This document shows positions 47,241 to 62,400 of a stretch of DNA of 64,000 nt, in pieces. The first letter of the stretch is position 1. Every line of letters begins with the position of its first letter. The notes under the pieces are model-generated. The model made no database searches. It saw only the letters and a program-made list of their open reading frames with translations, and was not told the DNA's origin. Source of the stretch: Microcebus murinus. Its lineage: Eukaryota; Chordata; Mammalia; Primates; Cheirogaleidae. A program made the position numbers and the translations under genes. The stretch lies in the NCBI RefSeq assembly GCF_040939455.1, contig NC_134109.1, positions 76,906,001-76,970,000 of the forward strand, in the 5' to 3' direction.

Positions 47241-47793
47241 TATCCCATTATCTTTTGATCACTAGTAAGTAAACATTTAAAAAGCTAGATTCTCACTTTG
47301 AAGTGTGGTGGTAGGATTATGTTGCTCTCCACTCATGTCTAGAAGTACCTTAATCTGACCGTTTACTCCATTAGCAAAGTATTACCAAGTGCAACTCTCC
47401 TTGTCTTTGGTTTCTTGTATTATTCACATTAATACCAGAACAGATTTATTAATAATGGTCTGCAACTGGCTTTATTCCACATAATCAGAGTTTACATTCT
47501 GTAATAAACAACACTTATGGAAGGATAAAAGTAGCATAAGTGAAAGAAAATCACATTGTTTGTTGCAATTTTCTTCTTGCATTACTAAATGCATCCAAAC
47601 TATTCAACAGCAAATGCCCACTGTGCTTGGGCTTTGCATCCAGAGATACAGAACTCTAAGAGGACTTTCCTTCTTCAAAAACCTAGAGACTAGATAGGAA
47701 AGGACTGACATACAAGAAAACCCAGCAAACACAATGGCACTCTATAATGACATATTAAATATTATGGTGGAAAACTATTCATGCTTGAGACAC

Positions 47794-48116
47794 GTGCTGT
47801 GCAATATGGCTGCCACTAGACACGTGACTATTGAGCACTTGAAATATGGTTATTGAGAACTGAAAGTGCTGTAAGTGTAAAACATGCACTGGATTTCAAA
47901 GTCTAAGTATGACAAAAGGAATGTTAAATATCTTGTTAATAGTTCTGAAATGTTGATTATATGTTGAAATAATATTTTGGATATATTGGGTTAAATAAAA
48001 ATATTAATAAAATTAATTTTATATCTGGTTTTAATTTTTTTAGTTTTTAACCTGGCTATATAAAATTTAAAATTACAGATGCAGCCCACATTGTATTTCC
48101 ATTGGATAGTGCTGCT
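47794..48116. mobile_element. hAT-type DNA transposon relic (MER3-like)
   Basis: Ends are rough inverted repeats (gtgctgtgcaatatgg / ccattggatagtgctg). The inner part has gccactagacacgtgactat, tgagcacttgaaatatggt and an AT-rich centre, as in MER3-type non-autonomous elements recalled from memory. Confidence 0.65.
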
Positions 48117-48399
48117 ATGGACTTTTAGAGAATGAACTCAGTAAAAAGTGCTGAGAAATCTGAAAGACTAGAAAGGACAGATGAGGTCTCAGCTGACTCT
48201 GGAAGGACAAACAGGCATTGAATTAGAACATGAGAGAAGGTTAAGTGTGTTCTTGTATAGGAGATTAAGATAAATAAATGGGTGTAGAATGGTACGTGTT
48301 GGAAACCAAAGATTTATCTTAGGTAATAGTGCAGAGTATTTGGTTATCTTATAAAGGGTAACTAATTCTAAGCATTTAATCTCCTAATAAACATAGCTA

Positions 48400-48625
48400 C
48401 CAATTAGTGAGCACTTATAATATAAATTTTGCATACACAAATTTTCATTTAAACTCCACAATAATCATATAAGGCAGGTTTTATAATATTCATTTTACTG
48501 ATGAGGACACTGAGGCTCAGCCTGGCTCAGTGAATTAGTGAGTATCACGCAATTTGGAGGGGCTCAAAAACTTGCTGTATCTGACCCCAAAGTTTGTGCT
48601 GTTAACCACAGTACTGGAGGCAGAT
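48400..48625 (-). mobile_element. MIR SINE, antisense
   Basis: ttagtgagcacttataata, catttaaactccacaataa, tactgatgaggacactgag, gctgttaaccacagtactg follow the MIR complement in order. Confidence 0.75.
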
Positions 48626-50344
48626 TCTCCACGAAGTTAATGAAGCTTTACACTACCAGGTCCCACACTTCTGTGTACCCCTTCCACGGGGAGGAGTTCA
48701 AGCAGTGTATTTCCATGGCCATATGCTTTTGTAAAATTTGCCAAATTAAACCATTGTAACCATAATCAGTTATGACTGCTCTCTGTTTCCACTCTGACCT
48801 TCTCCCAGTCATGCTTCCCTTCCTGCCAGGTAGTATTGGATATTGGTTTTTGGGATCTGGCTAAAGGGAGAGTTCATTTGGCTAAAAACTTGGTTTGGGT
48901 TTAGTGAGTTATTTATTTGTTTCACAGTTCCTTTTTTTGTCTAGTTAAGTTTTTCCTAGCCCTCCCAGGGTAAGAATGGCCAGCAGGAGTTGTCTTACTA
49001 GCTATTCCACAAAGTTACCTGGAGTCTTAACCAAAGGTACAGAGCCAGTGGTCAAATTATAATATCAACTTGTCCTATGGCACCAGAAGGATGTAGTTGC
49101 AGAAGGAAAAGACACCCATCTTAAACATGAAGAGCCAGAACTAGTGTCTGAAAAAGTCTTTTAATCCCCAGATGTGTAAAATTATAAGTAGAGAATTAGA
49201 TTCTCATTGAAATCTAGTCACAATGGAATATATTTGATTAAGCAGCTTATACAATTATAAAACGAAGTATTTTAATTTTCTTCTTTGATGTGAATCATGC
49301 AAAATAGAAGTTAAGAATTCCTGTGTTTATAGACACAAGCCTGGAACATGACTACAAACAGTGAGTGTGGCCATGTGAAGTCACCTGCTTTTGCATCTTA
49401 TTGTATGACATTTCATTTTAGCTCATCCAACACACCTTGTTCTGGTGGAGTCTGATGGCTCCAGATGAGGAAATGCATCAAAATTGCCATTGACAGGAAA
49501 ATGGGCTGAAGCTTTTCTAAACTATTAATAAAAAACAATCTTCATTAGCCATATTATATAGAAGAATAAATTATCTTTCTCTTCTATTATAAAGTTATTT
49601 TCATATGAAGAAGTACGCAGCCAAAATGTAGTATTAATATTTTAGAGAAAGTGTCAGACAGTTAATGAAAAGAAACATTATTTTATTTTTCTAGATATTG
49701 TGATGTTTGTAGTACTTGTCAGCCTTTAATCTTTGTAATTTATCATTAATTCTTTTTTATCCTAAAAATATATTTTGGACCTCAGTTGACACTGAAAGAT
49801 TTTTTTTTTTTCAGACAGTCTCCCAAATAGTATCTGCTTCAGGCATTATAAGGCCTGGACTCATCCTTGAATTGTACTGTGTAGATTCATAGCAACTACT
49901 GTGGGTTCTAGGGAAACATATATGAAGTATTTGAAGGTCATGAAACCCTAAAGAACGTGTAGAAGAAAGTTTCTCTATTATATTATTGATTCTTGCAATT
50001 TCCCTAAGTAAAACAGTGGATTAGACAGTGAGCTCTGCATTTTGCAACTTGAGAAAGTAGAGCCTAGACAGATACGACATTGTGTATCCCAAATGCCACA
50101 ATGGAGGCTGATGATCACGTGCATTGGCATCACCGAGACTAAATTCCCTATGGTGCAACAATGCAGAAACAAGATCATGGCTGGTAAAAGAGAGAAAGAC
50201 AGACTGAGCGAAGGAGGGTGGAAAGAGGCGAAGGAAATAAGCGAACGTGTATTGAGGGTCTTACTCTGTGTTATTCACTCTCACATGATTATCTTAGTTA
50301 ATGAATCTTCAAATGTCTGTAATATATAAGGAAATATCTATGAT
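48626..50344. other. intergenic DNA, no gene recognised
   Basis: Unique AT-rich sequence; no assignable element. Confidence 0.45.
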
Positions 50345-50705
<361 letters not shown>

Positions 50706-53700
50706 TACTGCCAGATTTTATGGTTTCGTCAGACTTGTCTGGGCTGCTCTTAGTCCGGCAGGGGATGAGGGTAAAGAGGGAGGGTCCTAGAGTCACACTC
50801 AGAAGGTTCAGACAGATGAAATTATGGGAAAAAAAAAATTCTTCCATCACATCGAATGACACCATAGAGATGTTTCCTTGAGAGTACAAATGCTTTCTTC
50901 TCTGGGGAATATCACCTAGCAAGCTGAAGACCTGTAGCCAATCACTACAGAATAAGATATTAATACATGATCCAGGTTTGCAAAAAGCAATTTTTTTCCC
51001 ACTCATTTAAGAAAGCAGCTTAACTTCCATTTAGAAATATGCACCTTGTTAATCATCATGGTGTGAAGCAATATCTCAGATTCATGTTTCTTGAATTTTT
51101 TTTTCATATGTGTTCCCAAATTTAACATTGAACACTGGGAACTACAAATGATATTTTAAATTACCAAACACTTTTCTTAGGATTCGGGAATCCATGCCTT
51201 CCAGGGATTGCCCATATTTGTACTTACATGCTGGATAAGTACTATTTTTTTGTGTATGTGACATTTACATTGAGAGACTGATTGTATGATACAGGTCTAT
51301 CTATCTGCTTGGTGTCATCTTGAGTGAGAAGGAGATGCCAACAAACACTTTGGGGGCATCTGTCTAATTCTATGGAGAGCTCACGATCTGATCCACTGTT
51401 TTGCAAAGGATTTCCTGTGTTCTTATTTTGCATTATAGACAGTAGGCATGACTTATATCATCCCCTGCACACACTCCCAGTCACGACTTCCTAATGTGGC
51501 TTTCTTTGAAAGAGGTCTTGAAATTGCAGTTTCCACATTGTGGGCAAGTTGCTTTCAAATATTGTTTGATGACCTTATTACGGCATTCTCCTTTTTGGAA
51601 ATTAGTTTCACGTGAAGTCAAATGTCTCATGTCACACTTTTCTTCCAAAAAAAGAAGAGGGTACTTTATGTAAATGATTCATAGAATCGCAGGTGAGCGC
51701 CTCAAGGCGAGCAATTCTCAATGATTAAACTTATAAACAGGTGAGAAGAGATTAAATATGAGGAGTTTGCAATTCATGGATGCTAGGATTTGGTCATTTT
51801 GTTTCTTTGGAGCCTACTATTGTCTACAATGTGGGGAGACTCTATGAGCTGAAAATAGGATGCAGGCAGGACAATGATGAGTCTGCTTCAACTTGGGGTT
51901 CCTCCAAGCATCCTCCCGGATAGAGCCTGAGACAGAATTGGCACCTGATGGCTACTATCTTAAAGGCGTACTAGTCCTCAAAGACATTTCAGAAGCAAGT
52001 ATCTATGCCAAAATATTTGCCTTGAAATGTAATATCGGTCCATAGCAGAGCATATTTCTGCCATTGCAATGGAATTTAAAGAAGAAAATAATTTTAAAAA
52101 CCTATTTTATAAGCACATTTTCTGTAAGATGTTCCTTTTGTTAATTTAGGGCCACCTACACAAAATTGTAATGGAATTCATCACTTTCTAACTCTCTGGA
52201 TAGAAAAGTTTAATCCAAACATTGGAACAATTTGATATTCTAGAGAATTATCCAGGAGTAATTATCAATGAAACTTGAGGTACCAAGAATTTGGGCTGAA
52301 CTTAATCAGTGAAAATTGTCTAAAAGCTCAGTGTTAGCACAGTAAGTTGAAGTCACCCGAAATAATGTCATTAATGCATTATATTCAACCTTTTAAAATT
52401 AAAGTCATTTATTGCCAAAGACAATTGGGAGAAATTAAATGACAGCAAATTTTGTTCACTGAAATCAGAAAGAGGGTGGACATTGGAGAGTACTATGGAT
52501 ATTTACTACATTAAATATCAGCATCTAGTTTTTATAAAGTTTCAAATAATATGTTTAGACCCAATACTTTTGGAGCTTTGGACACTGGAGAAAAATAATC
52601 ATTTATTATTAATTTACATATAAGCAAATTATATAGAAATGTAAATATTTTGAATCATTCATTATCTCAATTTAGCACTAAGCATGAACACTTTAAATGA
52701 GTGCAGCTAGACATGGTTACCTCTTGTTCCATGACAGCTCACTCTATGGATGATTGACCGAAATCAAAGATTTCTGCCTGGTCATACCTGAGCCCCCTTT
52801 TGCATGCTTCAGATTTACTCATTGCAGCCCTGGCTTAGTTACATGGCTTTTCCTTGTTCTTGAGAGTTTTACACTTAGTCATGTAATCACAGCATCTAAT
52901 ACAATTTATTTACTATGTAGAAAGTAGAGAAAGTCTAAAAAGCAAAAAACTTGTTGGTTTACCTGGTCATATTTTGAATAAGTGTTCTAGACCAAATGCA
53001 TAATAAAATGAACTGAAATTGGGTAAATGGATCATTCTTAAGAATATACTAATTTAATTTATAAGTTTACCACCAGTCATAACTCCCGTTCAATTTTAAC
53101 ATTTGTGTCTTCACCCTGGCTGGAAACTGAAGCCATGCTGGCATAAAAACCAGTAAATGGACATATGTAGAAGGAAGAAAGAAATGGGTTTGTGGGCATA
53201 CGTCTGCTAAAGTTTTCAATTCTTATCAAAATTGCCAAATAATCAGACCAAATTTTCTTAACTCTGATTTGACTGTCTGAAAGTTATTAAGTATATTTTA
53301 TGAACTGTCTGTATTAGAGTATAAAAAGAAAAAAAACCCAAATGAAGTAATACCCACTGTAAGCTTCCATGTTTACAACCTTGCATCTGCTACTTATTTG
53401 TGATTGGCATCGCCAAAGCTGAAACCAGATTCCTCTCCCTTGAAACCATTTTACTACTCTTTGTTTTCTTGTTTGAAGTAGAGGGATTTAAGTGCAGTGG
53501 GTTTGTTTGGACTTTTAAAAGAGCCGATCTTATCAACTTTAGAATCCTTTGTTTCTCAATGCCAGGGATCAAATAAAGGTGGAATTATTGATCAGGTGAT
53601 TTGAAGTCATAGATGGGGACACCCAGGAAGCAATTTGTTTTATCAAACTAGTGAACATAAAACAATAGTTTGGAACTAAAATTTACAGCTCATTTAAAAA

Positions 53701-53845
53701 TGGTATAATTTTAAAGACTTGGGTTTAACTTAAAAACGTTTCCCCAATGATTTATTTATTGTTAAAGCTCAGAACATATTAATCACTACACTCAATCCTT
53801 TTTCTACTTCACTGTTCTTTTAGAAGAATTTTGTTTGTTATTACT
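50706..53845. other. AT-rich intergenic DNA, no gene recognised
   Basis: No transposon recognised. A plus-strand PBX-type TGATTGAC lies at 52751-52758. The long unbroken unique stretch may hold distal enhancers, but I have no motif evidence strong enough to place one. Confidence 0.4.
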
Positions 53846-53849
53846 TAGA

Positions 53850-54130
53850 TAGGAATTACTTTCCCATGAGCAAGTTATTATAGATTTATCTAAATTAAAT
53901 CTCATTCCATTTAAATTTTTCCACCTAAGATCTTCCATTGTGCTTGTAGTTCTTTCTATTTTTTGTATGCTCACAGCTATTTACTTTTTCCATCAGGGCA
54001 TTAATTTGGACATTTCATTTAGCACTGGTTCCAATCCTATCCCTATAGAACCCCACTGTCCCCAGTTTAATGATGCATTACTAATAAAGTTGCTTATTAT
54101 TTATAGTCCATCAGTCAATTTGAGAATAAT
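53850..54130 (-). mobile_element. CR1/L3-type LINE relic, antisense
   Basis: agcactggttccaatccta and tatagaaccccactgtccc correspond to the complement of the reverse-transcriptase segment (GVPQGSVLGP region) of CR1/L3 LINEs. Very old and full of stops. Confidence 0.45.
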
Positions 54131-57100
54131 CGTAATGTGACAGAATCTTACCAATGTCTCTCTCTATTCATTTTTATTTGTTTCCAATGGAAATCTTGGG
54201 AAGTTGAGAAAGCTAATTATAGCAATCTTTATTAAATAGTCTTCATGGTTTGTTTTGGAAAGAAGACAGTATATTTGTGCCATTTTAATTTGCTTAATAT
54301 GAAATTATGCCACTTGTAATGAAGTCCTCAACGTAAAACATCATCTAGTACAAAGAAGAGAGATGATTGGCATCCTATTTTGGAGAACTTGCTGCCATGT
54401 TTATTACCGTAGGTGCATCACTTAAACTTTTTCTTGCCTTAATCATCTCCAGATCATTCTCCCCTCCCACCCAACTTTTTAGGAACTGGAGTAAAATAAT
54501 AACCCAACTCTATGACATAGTTACAGTAACATGACATAACAGATAGAAATGAGTTTAGAAAGTCAAAACCACATACATGCAATCCTTTTACAGGAAGATG
54601 ACTTTTTGGATCCACTCTGAAGAATATGCATTTTAGTGGCTGTGATATCTTTGTGCTATTGTGCTTGCTTTTCGAATATTAATAGCATATATGCACATGG
54701 AACAAACAGGTGGCATGTGCCTCTTTGTTTGTAAAATAAGAATACCAATTATCCTAAGGGAATATTTTAATATAAAACTCATTGTTACCAATGTTATATG
54801 TTAAGGCAGGCTCTTCAAGAAGGAAGTCTCAGGTATCCACTTGTGCTCGGAAGGAACTTGCTTTCTCAGTTATCCTCTGGTTCTCTAGTGCCTTGGTCTT
54901 CCCTCCTCTTCTGTCTCAGTTGCCATGGTATTACAATATATGAAAGCTTTCTCCTTTCACAAAAAAGTGTTGGCTTGTCCTTCCTATTTGCAATATTTGA
55001 AAATTTGAATATCTGTTCTGGAATCATTGCTATTCATTCTTTCTCATGATCTTTTATCTAGTTTATACTCTACTATTTCTTATGAAATAGCTCTTGTACA
55101 ACTCTCTTATCGCTTTTATGGATATATGGGAAGAAGTATATACGATGGAGCTGAGCTTTTGAAAAGCCACCTGGAATTGTGTGCTTTTTATGATTGAGTT
55201 GACAATATTGAAATGGGCTGCCCTAGTGCTCTTGGCAGGAGCAGAGGTGGTCTTTTTGTAAGATAATCAGATGGGGCAGTTTCTCTGAAAGAGCTTCAAA
55301 TGCCATAAAACCTCTAGAACCTGGAATTCCTCAAAGCAAGTTCAGTTTTCAGATTCATACATTCATACACAGAAAACTGTTAAGGCCCTGAGTTGGGATT
55401 CTGTTATCAACTGGAGTAGCAATAAACCGACTGTTTTCCCTCTGAGTTCTAAGATCTAGGCAGGGAGTGGGAGGTTCATGACTCAAGAGAAATCCAGAGG
55501 AAATTACAATGACCCATTGGCTGTGTGAGTTGATACTCCTACGGTCTTTCTATTCTTAGTGTAAACAAGATCATTTTCTAGCCCCCACTTTGTGTGAATA
55601 AGAAAAATACCAAATAAAAGCTTTAAATTAAGTCAACAACATGAAAACTACTCAGTACACAACCTCCACAACAAACAAGCAGTTTCTCTTGGAATTTTGA
55701 GAAAATGAGAATGGGGCTGAGAGATGCAAACCTTTATCAAATTAAAAGAATGAAACAAATTTCTAAGTACTATGAATACATGTGTAACATGAATCTCAGA
55801 AAAAGATAAGAAGGATTAAAGAGACAGGAAATTTTACATACTATAAAAGGTGGCCAGACAAGACAGAGAAATAGAAAATAGCTTGATGGAAATCTTTAGC
55901 TTCTGAAGGCTACAGTGAAATCTGCCAACTAATAGGAGAATAGGAGGTCACACTGTGAAATTAATAGCCAGTAAATTTAGAACAAATAAAACAGAAATGC
56001 TTTTGCACAGCTTTTAAGCAGCCTGTGGCACTGACAACTGCAGGAGGTCAGGGAGTTAAATGCTGCCGAGCCAGAATTGAAGAAGAGCAGGGTAACATTG
56101 TCATTCCTACCACCATCATTTGCAGTTAGTTGGATGACGATTCGGCTGACTTCATCCTTTGCTTTAGAACTTAATTATGATTGCACTTTGTGGAAAGCTA
56201 ATAAGGATGTAAGACAAACAGCAAGAGTAGAAGAAGATAAGGGCCCCTCTCTGGGAGCCTACCCTTCATGTTGAACACAAGAAAAGTATTAGATGATGCT
56301 GACAACTGCTGAGTTTCAAAATCTTGCAGATATGTGGATGGTGTGAACCAGGGGAAGTTTGTTGATTCAAACATCCTATCTTCAGGCAGGGCAACATACA
56401 ACAGTTTTGTTAGGTTGGAATTTCTTCCAATTTATAAAATCTATTTGAAGGGGGAGACTTTTTTATTATGCCCCTCTAATCCAACATTCAGTAAATCATT
56501 GTTTTCTTGTGATCTGTTAATCTTAGCTGGGGCCCCATAAACAGTATCTTTGGCAAGTATAGGGCTTGATGATGATGCTATTGGTCCATGGTACTTTGTC
56601 GTTTTTCATAGCACAGAAGCAGCAGCACCTTCAATAGATAAAAATGCTCCATCCAGGATCATTAGTACATCAAGCACCACAGCAGCAAAAGTACCAGTTT
56701 ACTCCCAGTTAAAAAAAAATAAGTGATTCCCAAAATGAGTCTTAAATGTGACTTTTCATTTTATTGCTGGCTGTCATCGACACCTGGCCATTGATTACCG
56801 AGATTCTTTTTATGCACAGTTGAAGAACAGAAAGATCTGTGAGTCTCTATTCTTACTTCTCCACCTACAGGATATTATTGTCAGGTCGAGTTAATGTTCT
56901 ACTAGAAATTACTTGGTGTGATAGGTAGGTAAAAAGATAGGAACATTTAATTCTTCATTAATCTCTCCCTTGCCATAATTAGCAAAGGTGTAAATATTAA
57001 CACCTCTGTTTTTAGACATGAGTTGAAGGTATCATGCATAAACCTGCTGCCACGGAGGCCACATTCTTCAAAAACAATGACACCTGACCATTTCACGCAG

Positions 57101-58975
57101 TATCTTAATTTGTTCATATTTTGGCTGCTAAGCATTCTACCTTCCTGCTGGAGTGTAAACAACTTAGCTCCATTAGTTGGCATTATTTTTTATTACCATT
57201 AGCATTATTAGGTAGACATAGAACACTATTTTTTTTTGGTTATTCTTTCTCTCTTTTTAAATGCAGTTGTTCCTTCCACCTCCAAATTTTTTTTTATTTT
57301 ATTTCAGTATTTTCATTGTAATCATGGTTATAATTGACAGCTTTATAATACCAGGGGGCACAGTTGAGGTCTCTCTCCCTTTTCAAACACTCTTTTCGAT
57401 CCACTGCAATGACTGTTTTTCTTTGTTTCTTTGCTGTCTGAGAAGAGGCAGAAGATCAGAGAGAGTTCCTGGCGGTGGTAGGACATTACATTCCATTGTA
57501 ACTAGTAGTTTACATAGACTGTGCAGCTAAGTATTCCGTGAAAACAATTGAAAATGACTTTTCCTTTTCCTGTGCAAATCCAATGTTTTCATAAATCTGG
57601 AGGAAAGTCTTACGGTTTTGAAAATCTGAAATATTTGTATCCACTTTTTAATTGTTGATGTGCTGATGTCAAACCATCACGCTGGATATTTTTAGTATCT
57701 ATCCCCATGACTGATGATGTGTGTAGAAATCAGAAGTAAGGGTATCACTCCTGGCAGAACTGGAGTGAATTAGAAATTCTGTTTTCAAGACATTTTAAAA
57801 TATTCACTTTTTAACCTCCTTTTAAAGCTACCTCTTGCTGTATTTTGCAAGGATGGGGATTTAATGCATGATGCCTACACATGTGTACATAATATTCTCT
57901 ACCTTTTGTCTTTAATATTCCTTGGTTTTTAATTATTAAAGATAAGTATTTGAATTATAAATATTCTAGTTATACAGGAATAGGCAAAGCAGGCATATAC
58001 CCTCAGGCAAAATTCTTCCATTATCCATAATCCTTCTGCCTCCTGCCTCCATTTCTCTGCTTCCTATCTTTATGTCGCCTCACAAAACACACAGAGGCAT
58101 CCTTTTAAACCAAGCTTCTCCTCCCCACTTAAACCATAGAAATCCCTTCTCAATATGTATAGGGGCCTCTTCCTTGAAGTGGGATGTCATACTTGTCCTA
58201 AATATAATAAAGTGCTATCTTCAAGGCATTTCTGCATCCAAAACACTCCCCAGAAACCTGCCGAGCCCTCCCATCTAACCAGTCTGAATGTCACAAATCA
58301 TAGCCCAGAAACTGCTTTATAGTGAATCATTAACATTGTCAGGAATGACTTGGCAGAGAAAAAAAGCTTTCCATTAGAGAACTGAGGGAGAATATACAAA
58401 TGACAGCATTGTCATTTCACTCCTATTGTTTTATAAAGCTCAGAACTGATTAGTAAGAGTTTATAACAGAGGAATAGGACTGTGTATTTCATATAGGGTA
58501 TGGGTTATGTTAGCTATTTTTTTTTTGTACATATTTTCCCTTTATATGTGTGAGCCTCATGGTCTATTTTAAATAAGTTTTGTTTTTAAAATTATGCTTG
58601 CAGTGCTGAGGGAAGTTTTATAGGATGAATGAAAGTGTACAAAATGGATACGTAGAATGTGTGAAATAGCTGCCCTGATCATTTGTAAGTGAGAATCCAT
58701 TTTTGTGGCCACTTGTCTGGGATTTCAGTCCTCCTGATTCTTTTGCCCAGCAGAGATGGCTAAAAAGGACAGAATGCTCCACCAAAAATGGCCAAGAATG
58801 AATTCAGATGAGAGTTCTCTATCTTTGATGGCGGGTCTTGCATTGTTTGCTGATGTTGGAGGCAAAGAGGATTTGGAATCAATTATCACCTGTATTTATC
58901 TGAGCTTGCATTTTTCAACATTAGAAGAGCTAACCAACGGTCGATTGCCTAATATTCATTTGCATCCTTTACCTT
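54131..58975. other. intergenic DNA, no gene recognised
   Basis: AT-rich and mostly unique. A 113-codon plus-strand ATG frame begins at 58756 (MAKKDRMLHQKWPRMN) with a good start context, but it shows no domain and runs into the probable LTR, so I do not call it a gene. Confidence 0.4.
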
Positions 58976-58979
58976 GTGT

Positions 58980-59412
58980 TGATGTGTGTAGTGGATATGG
59001 TGGTGTGCTACCCAGATTCTCACGGGATTCCCCCAGGGGCCAGAGTTTTTCCTGCCATTGGTTTACTGTCAGGTCCTTTCTAAGGAATTGCCTTTAGCTA
59101 AAGGCGGCTATTTTACCCAAAGTTACAACCCTTCCCCAGGGCCAGCCTGAATCCGGTGACTAAACCATGCCTCAATTGGAGATATTTCTGACTGGCCATC
59201 CCAGCTTCAGAGCTCCACATGAGATGGGCTGAAGCCTCTGTTGTGACTACAATACAGTTCAACATCTTTCTCTGACAAGTCCTGATTGTTTCACTCCCTT
59301 ACCTATGTCATATCTGAGAGCATTCCCAGATAAACCATCTGATACTATTCCTTGATAAATCACAAATCTCAGGCTGTGTTTGTTTTATAGAAAACTCAAC
59401 CTATAACAATAT
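58980..59412 (+). mobile_element. probable ERV-L LTR (5' LTR)
   Basis: The 3' half resembles old ERV-L LTRs: gactaaaccatgcctcaat, gattgtttcactcccttac, ctatgtcatatctgagagc, caggctgtgtttgtt, then an end near aactcaacctataaca. The left boundary is a guess. It directly precedes internal ERV-L sequence in the same orientation. Confidence 0.45.
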
Positions 59413-62400
59413 CAATAATGGAGATGGTCCTAAGAGGCAGGCTCTAAAATGGGATTTTGGAGTCAAATTATTTGCTGGATGGTTGGTAATTAGGACCTCA
59501 TCACTGGTGGTAGATAGGACATTAATTCCCCTGGAATTCAGTAGCAATGCAGTTGTTAAAATTTTCACTGATGTTGAATTGTGATGGGCTGTCAACAGAA
59601 AGGAATGCATTGCAAGATGCAAAATCTCAGGTGCTTAACTTTAGGGGTGGAATTGGATAGTTGTTGTTGCAACTCCATGCACTGGAGAAGACATGAAAGG
59701 CTGAGGGTGATTAATCACCAAATTAAGGTGAAGTATAAAAGCCAGAAGACTCATTGGCAGTATATAAAGAGACTTTCATTTCTTGCAGCTAAGAGTGAAA
59801 AAATTGAGGATCTGACTCAGGACTTAATAATAGGAGTACATTATTTCCACAGAAAGTTGAATTTTTAACCTCCAAGTTGTCTCTGTCAAGATTTGGGCCC
59901 TGATTGTGAAGGAGTGGGACCCTGTGTCAATATGCTCCAAAATCTTGAATCACCAGATTTCTCTGAACCTAGAGAACCAAAGCATCATTATGACCCTCTT
60001 ACCATGAGGGTATTTAAGGCCTAGAAATAAAGTTCTGGCTTAAGTCCCAGCTCAGAAGGGGTCCACTGTGTCCATGAACCAACTCAGGGGTCATTTGCTC
60101 AGTCCCAGAACATATTTTTGGAATGGACATTTCTTTGGTATTTACTAGAACCCCCACATTTGTTCCTTGGTCTGTGGGTTAGACCCATCATAGTGGGAAA
60201 GCCAAGTGGAAGCCCCTGAAACAGTCTTTCCACACAGACAATACAGAAAATAAAAAAACAATATTATATATTTAATATCAGGGTGAATGACAAAAATTAA
60301 TGCCACTCTTAAAGACCTAAAGGACCTGGGGTGGTGGTCCCAATTATATCTTTATTTAATTTGGCATTCTGGCCCTGACAAATACCAGACTGATCCTGGA
60401 GGATGACATTTGACTTCTGCAAACTCAACTAAATAAAGCAATTGCAGTGCTGTACCAAATGTGGTATCTTTGATAGATCAGGTTCACATGGCTTCAAGAA
60501 CATGGTATTCAGTGATCTGGTGAACAGGTTTTTTCATATCTCTATCAGGAATATGGAATAAAAGCAGTTTGCATTCATGTGGAATGGATAATATGCATTT
60601 ACGGTCTTTCCCCAAGGCCATGTTAACTTTCCTATCCTCCATCATAATATAGTCCAAAGGGACAGAGCATCCCATTGGTCTACTATATCAATGACATCAT
60701 GTTAATCAAGCCAGATAAGCAAGAACTGGCAAGTATATTGTAAACCTTGATAAGACTTCTATATTCCATAGTGTGTGGGTAAACATGGTGTGAATATTTA
60801 GGGGTCTACCCTGTCAAAAAAGATTTCAGAGGCCCATGAGTCTAGGGGATGTCAAGACATTGCCTTCAAAGTAAAAGGAAAATTGTGACATCTTACGTAT
60901 CTTACGTAGGCCCCTTTGGACTCTGGAAGTAGCATATTCCATCCACACTTGTGAATATTGCTCCAACCTATTTACCAAGATACACAGAAATGAGTAGGAC
61001 CTCAAGCAGAAAGGATTCTGTAGCAAGTCCAGACTGCGGTGCAACCAGCTGTTTTGCTGGGTCATATGACCGGGCAGACTTTCTGGTATTAGAATCATCA
61101 ACGATGGGAAAAGATGCTGTGTGGAGTTTGTGGCAAACCATGATAGGAGAATTGATGTAGTAACAACCCAAGTGCCCATCAATACATGAGTGGATTAATA
61201 AAATGTGGTATATGTTTATCATGGAGTACAATTCAGCTACAAGAAACAATGGTAATATAGCATCTCTTGTATTATCCTGGCTAGAGCTGGAACCCATTCT
61301 GCTAAGTGAAGCATCCCAAGAATGGAAAAATAAGCACCACATGTACTCAGCAGCAAATTGGTTTCACTGATCAACACCTAAATGCACATATAAGAATAAC
61401 ATTTATCGGGTGTTGGGCAGATGGGAGGGGGGAGGAGGGGATGGGTATATACATACATAATGAGCATGATGCGCACCAACTGGGGGATGGACATGCTTGA
61501 AGCTCTGACTAGGAGGAAGGGCGACAAGGGCAACATACGTAACCTGAACATTTTCACTCTCAAATATGCAGAAAGAAAAACAACTATTGAACCTGTGAGT
61601 TGTAAAGCAAGGCCATGCAATCTATAGTAGAAAATTACACACCATTTGAAAAATTGTTCCTGGGATTCTCTTGGGCTTGATAGCAACCAAGGGACACCAC
61701 CTGATCAAGTGGCCAGAAGTATCCATCATAATCTGAGAACTTTCATATCTGTCGAGTCATAGGCTAGGTGGTCCCAGGAAAAATCTAAGATGGAAGTACT
61801 ACATTTGTGGTTAGGAATTGCCAAAGCCAGAGGGCATGATGAAGCTCCTTGAGCAGGTGGACCACATTCCAGTAAATCCACCACTGTTACATCAGTGCCT
61901 CTCTCTTAGCTCATGCCTGTGGCTACATGAGGATGACCAAGAAGGAGTATGTGAATGCATGCTAAAAATAGATTGATACACTAGAGCCCCATTCAGGGGT
62001 TTCTCTGAAAGCCAGTGATAAAGGGAAATCCTACCAATGGGTAGAGCTTTAAATGGTATAGTGAATGGTCATTCACCTTGTATGGAAAGAGAAGGGTCCC
62101 CATGTTACAATATATTACATATGGATTCATAGACAGTGGAAAAAGGCCTGCAAGTTTGTTCAAGGTCCTGGTAGGAGAGAAACTTGAAGGTTGAGCTCAA
62201 TAAGGTTGAGGAAGGTTACGGTCATGAAGTATGGTCACAGAATGTGAAGACTTTTATGTCACATGTTGGTACTCACTATGGAAAATGCACGAAATGATGA
62301 AACGGATGGAGTAACGAGCCAGTGGATATGAGCCAGCCTCTGTCATTGGTCACTCAAGTACTGGCACAATGGGCACATGAACAGAATAGCCATGGAGGCA

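Noticed and set aside
61378..61686. 102-codon minus-strand frame
   Set aside because: It is antisense to the L1 3' UTR nested in the ERV-L; no protein family.
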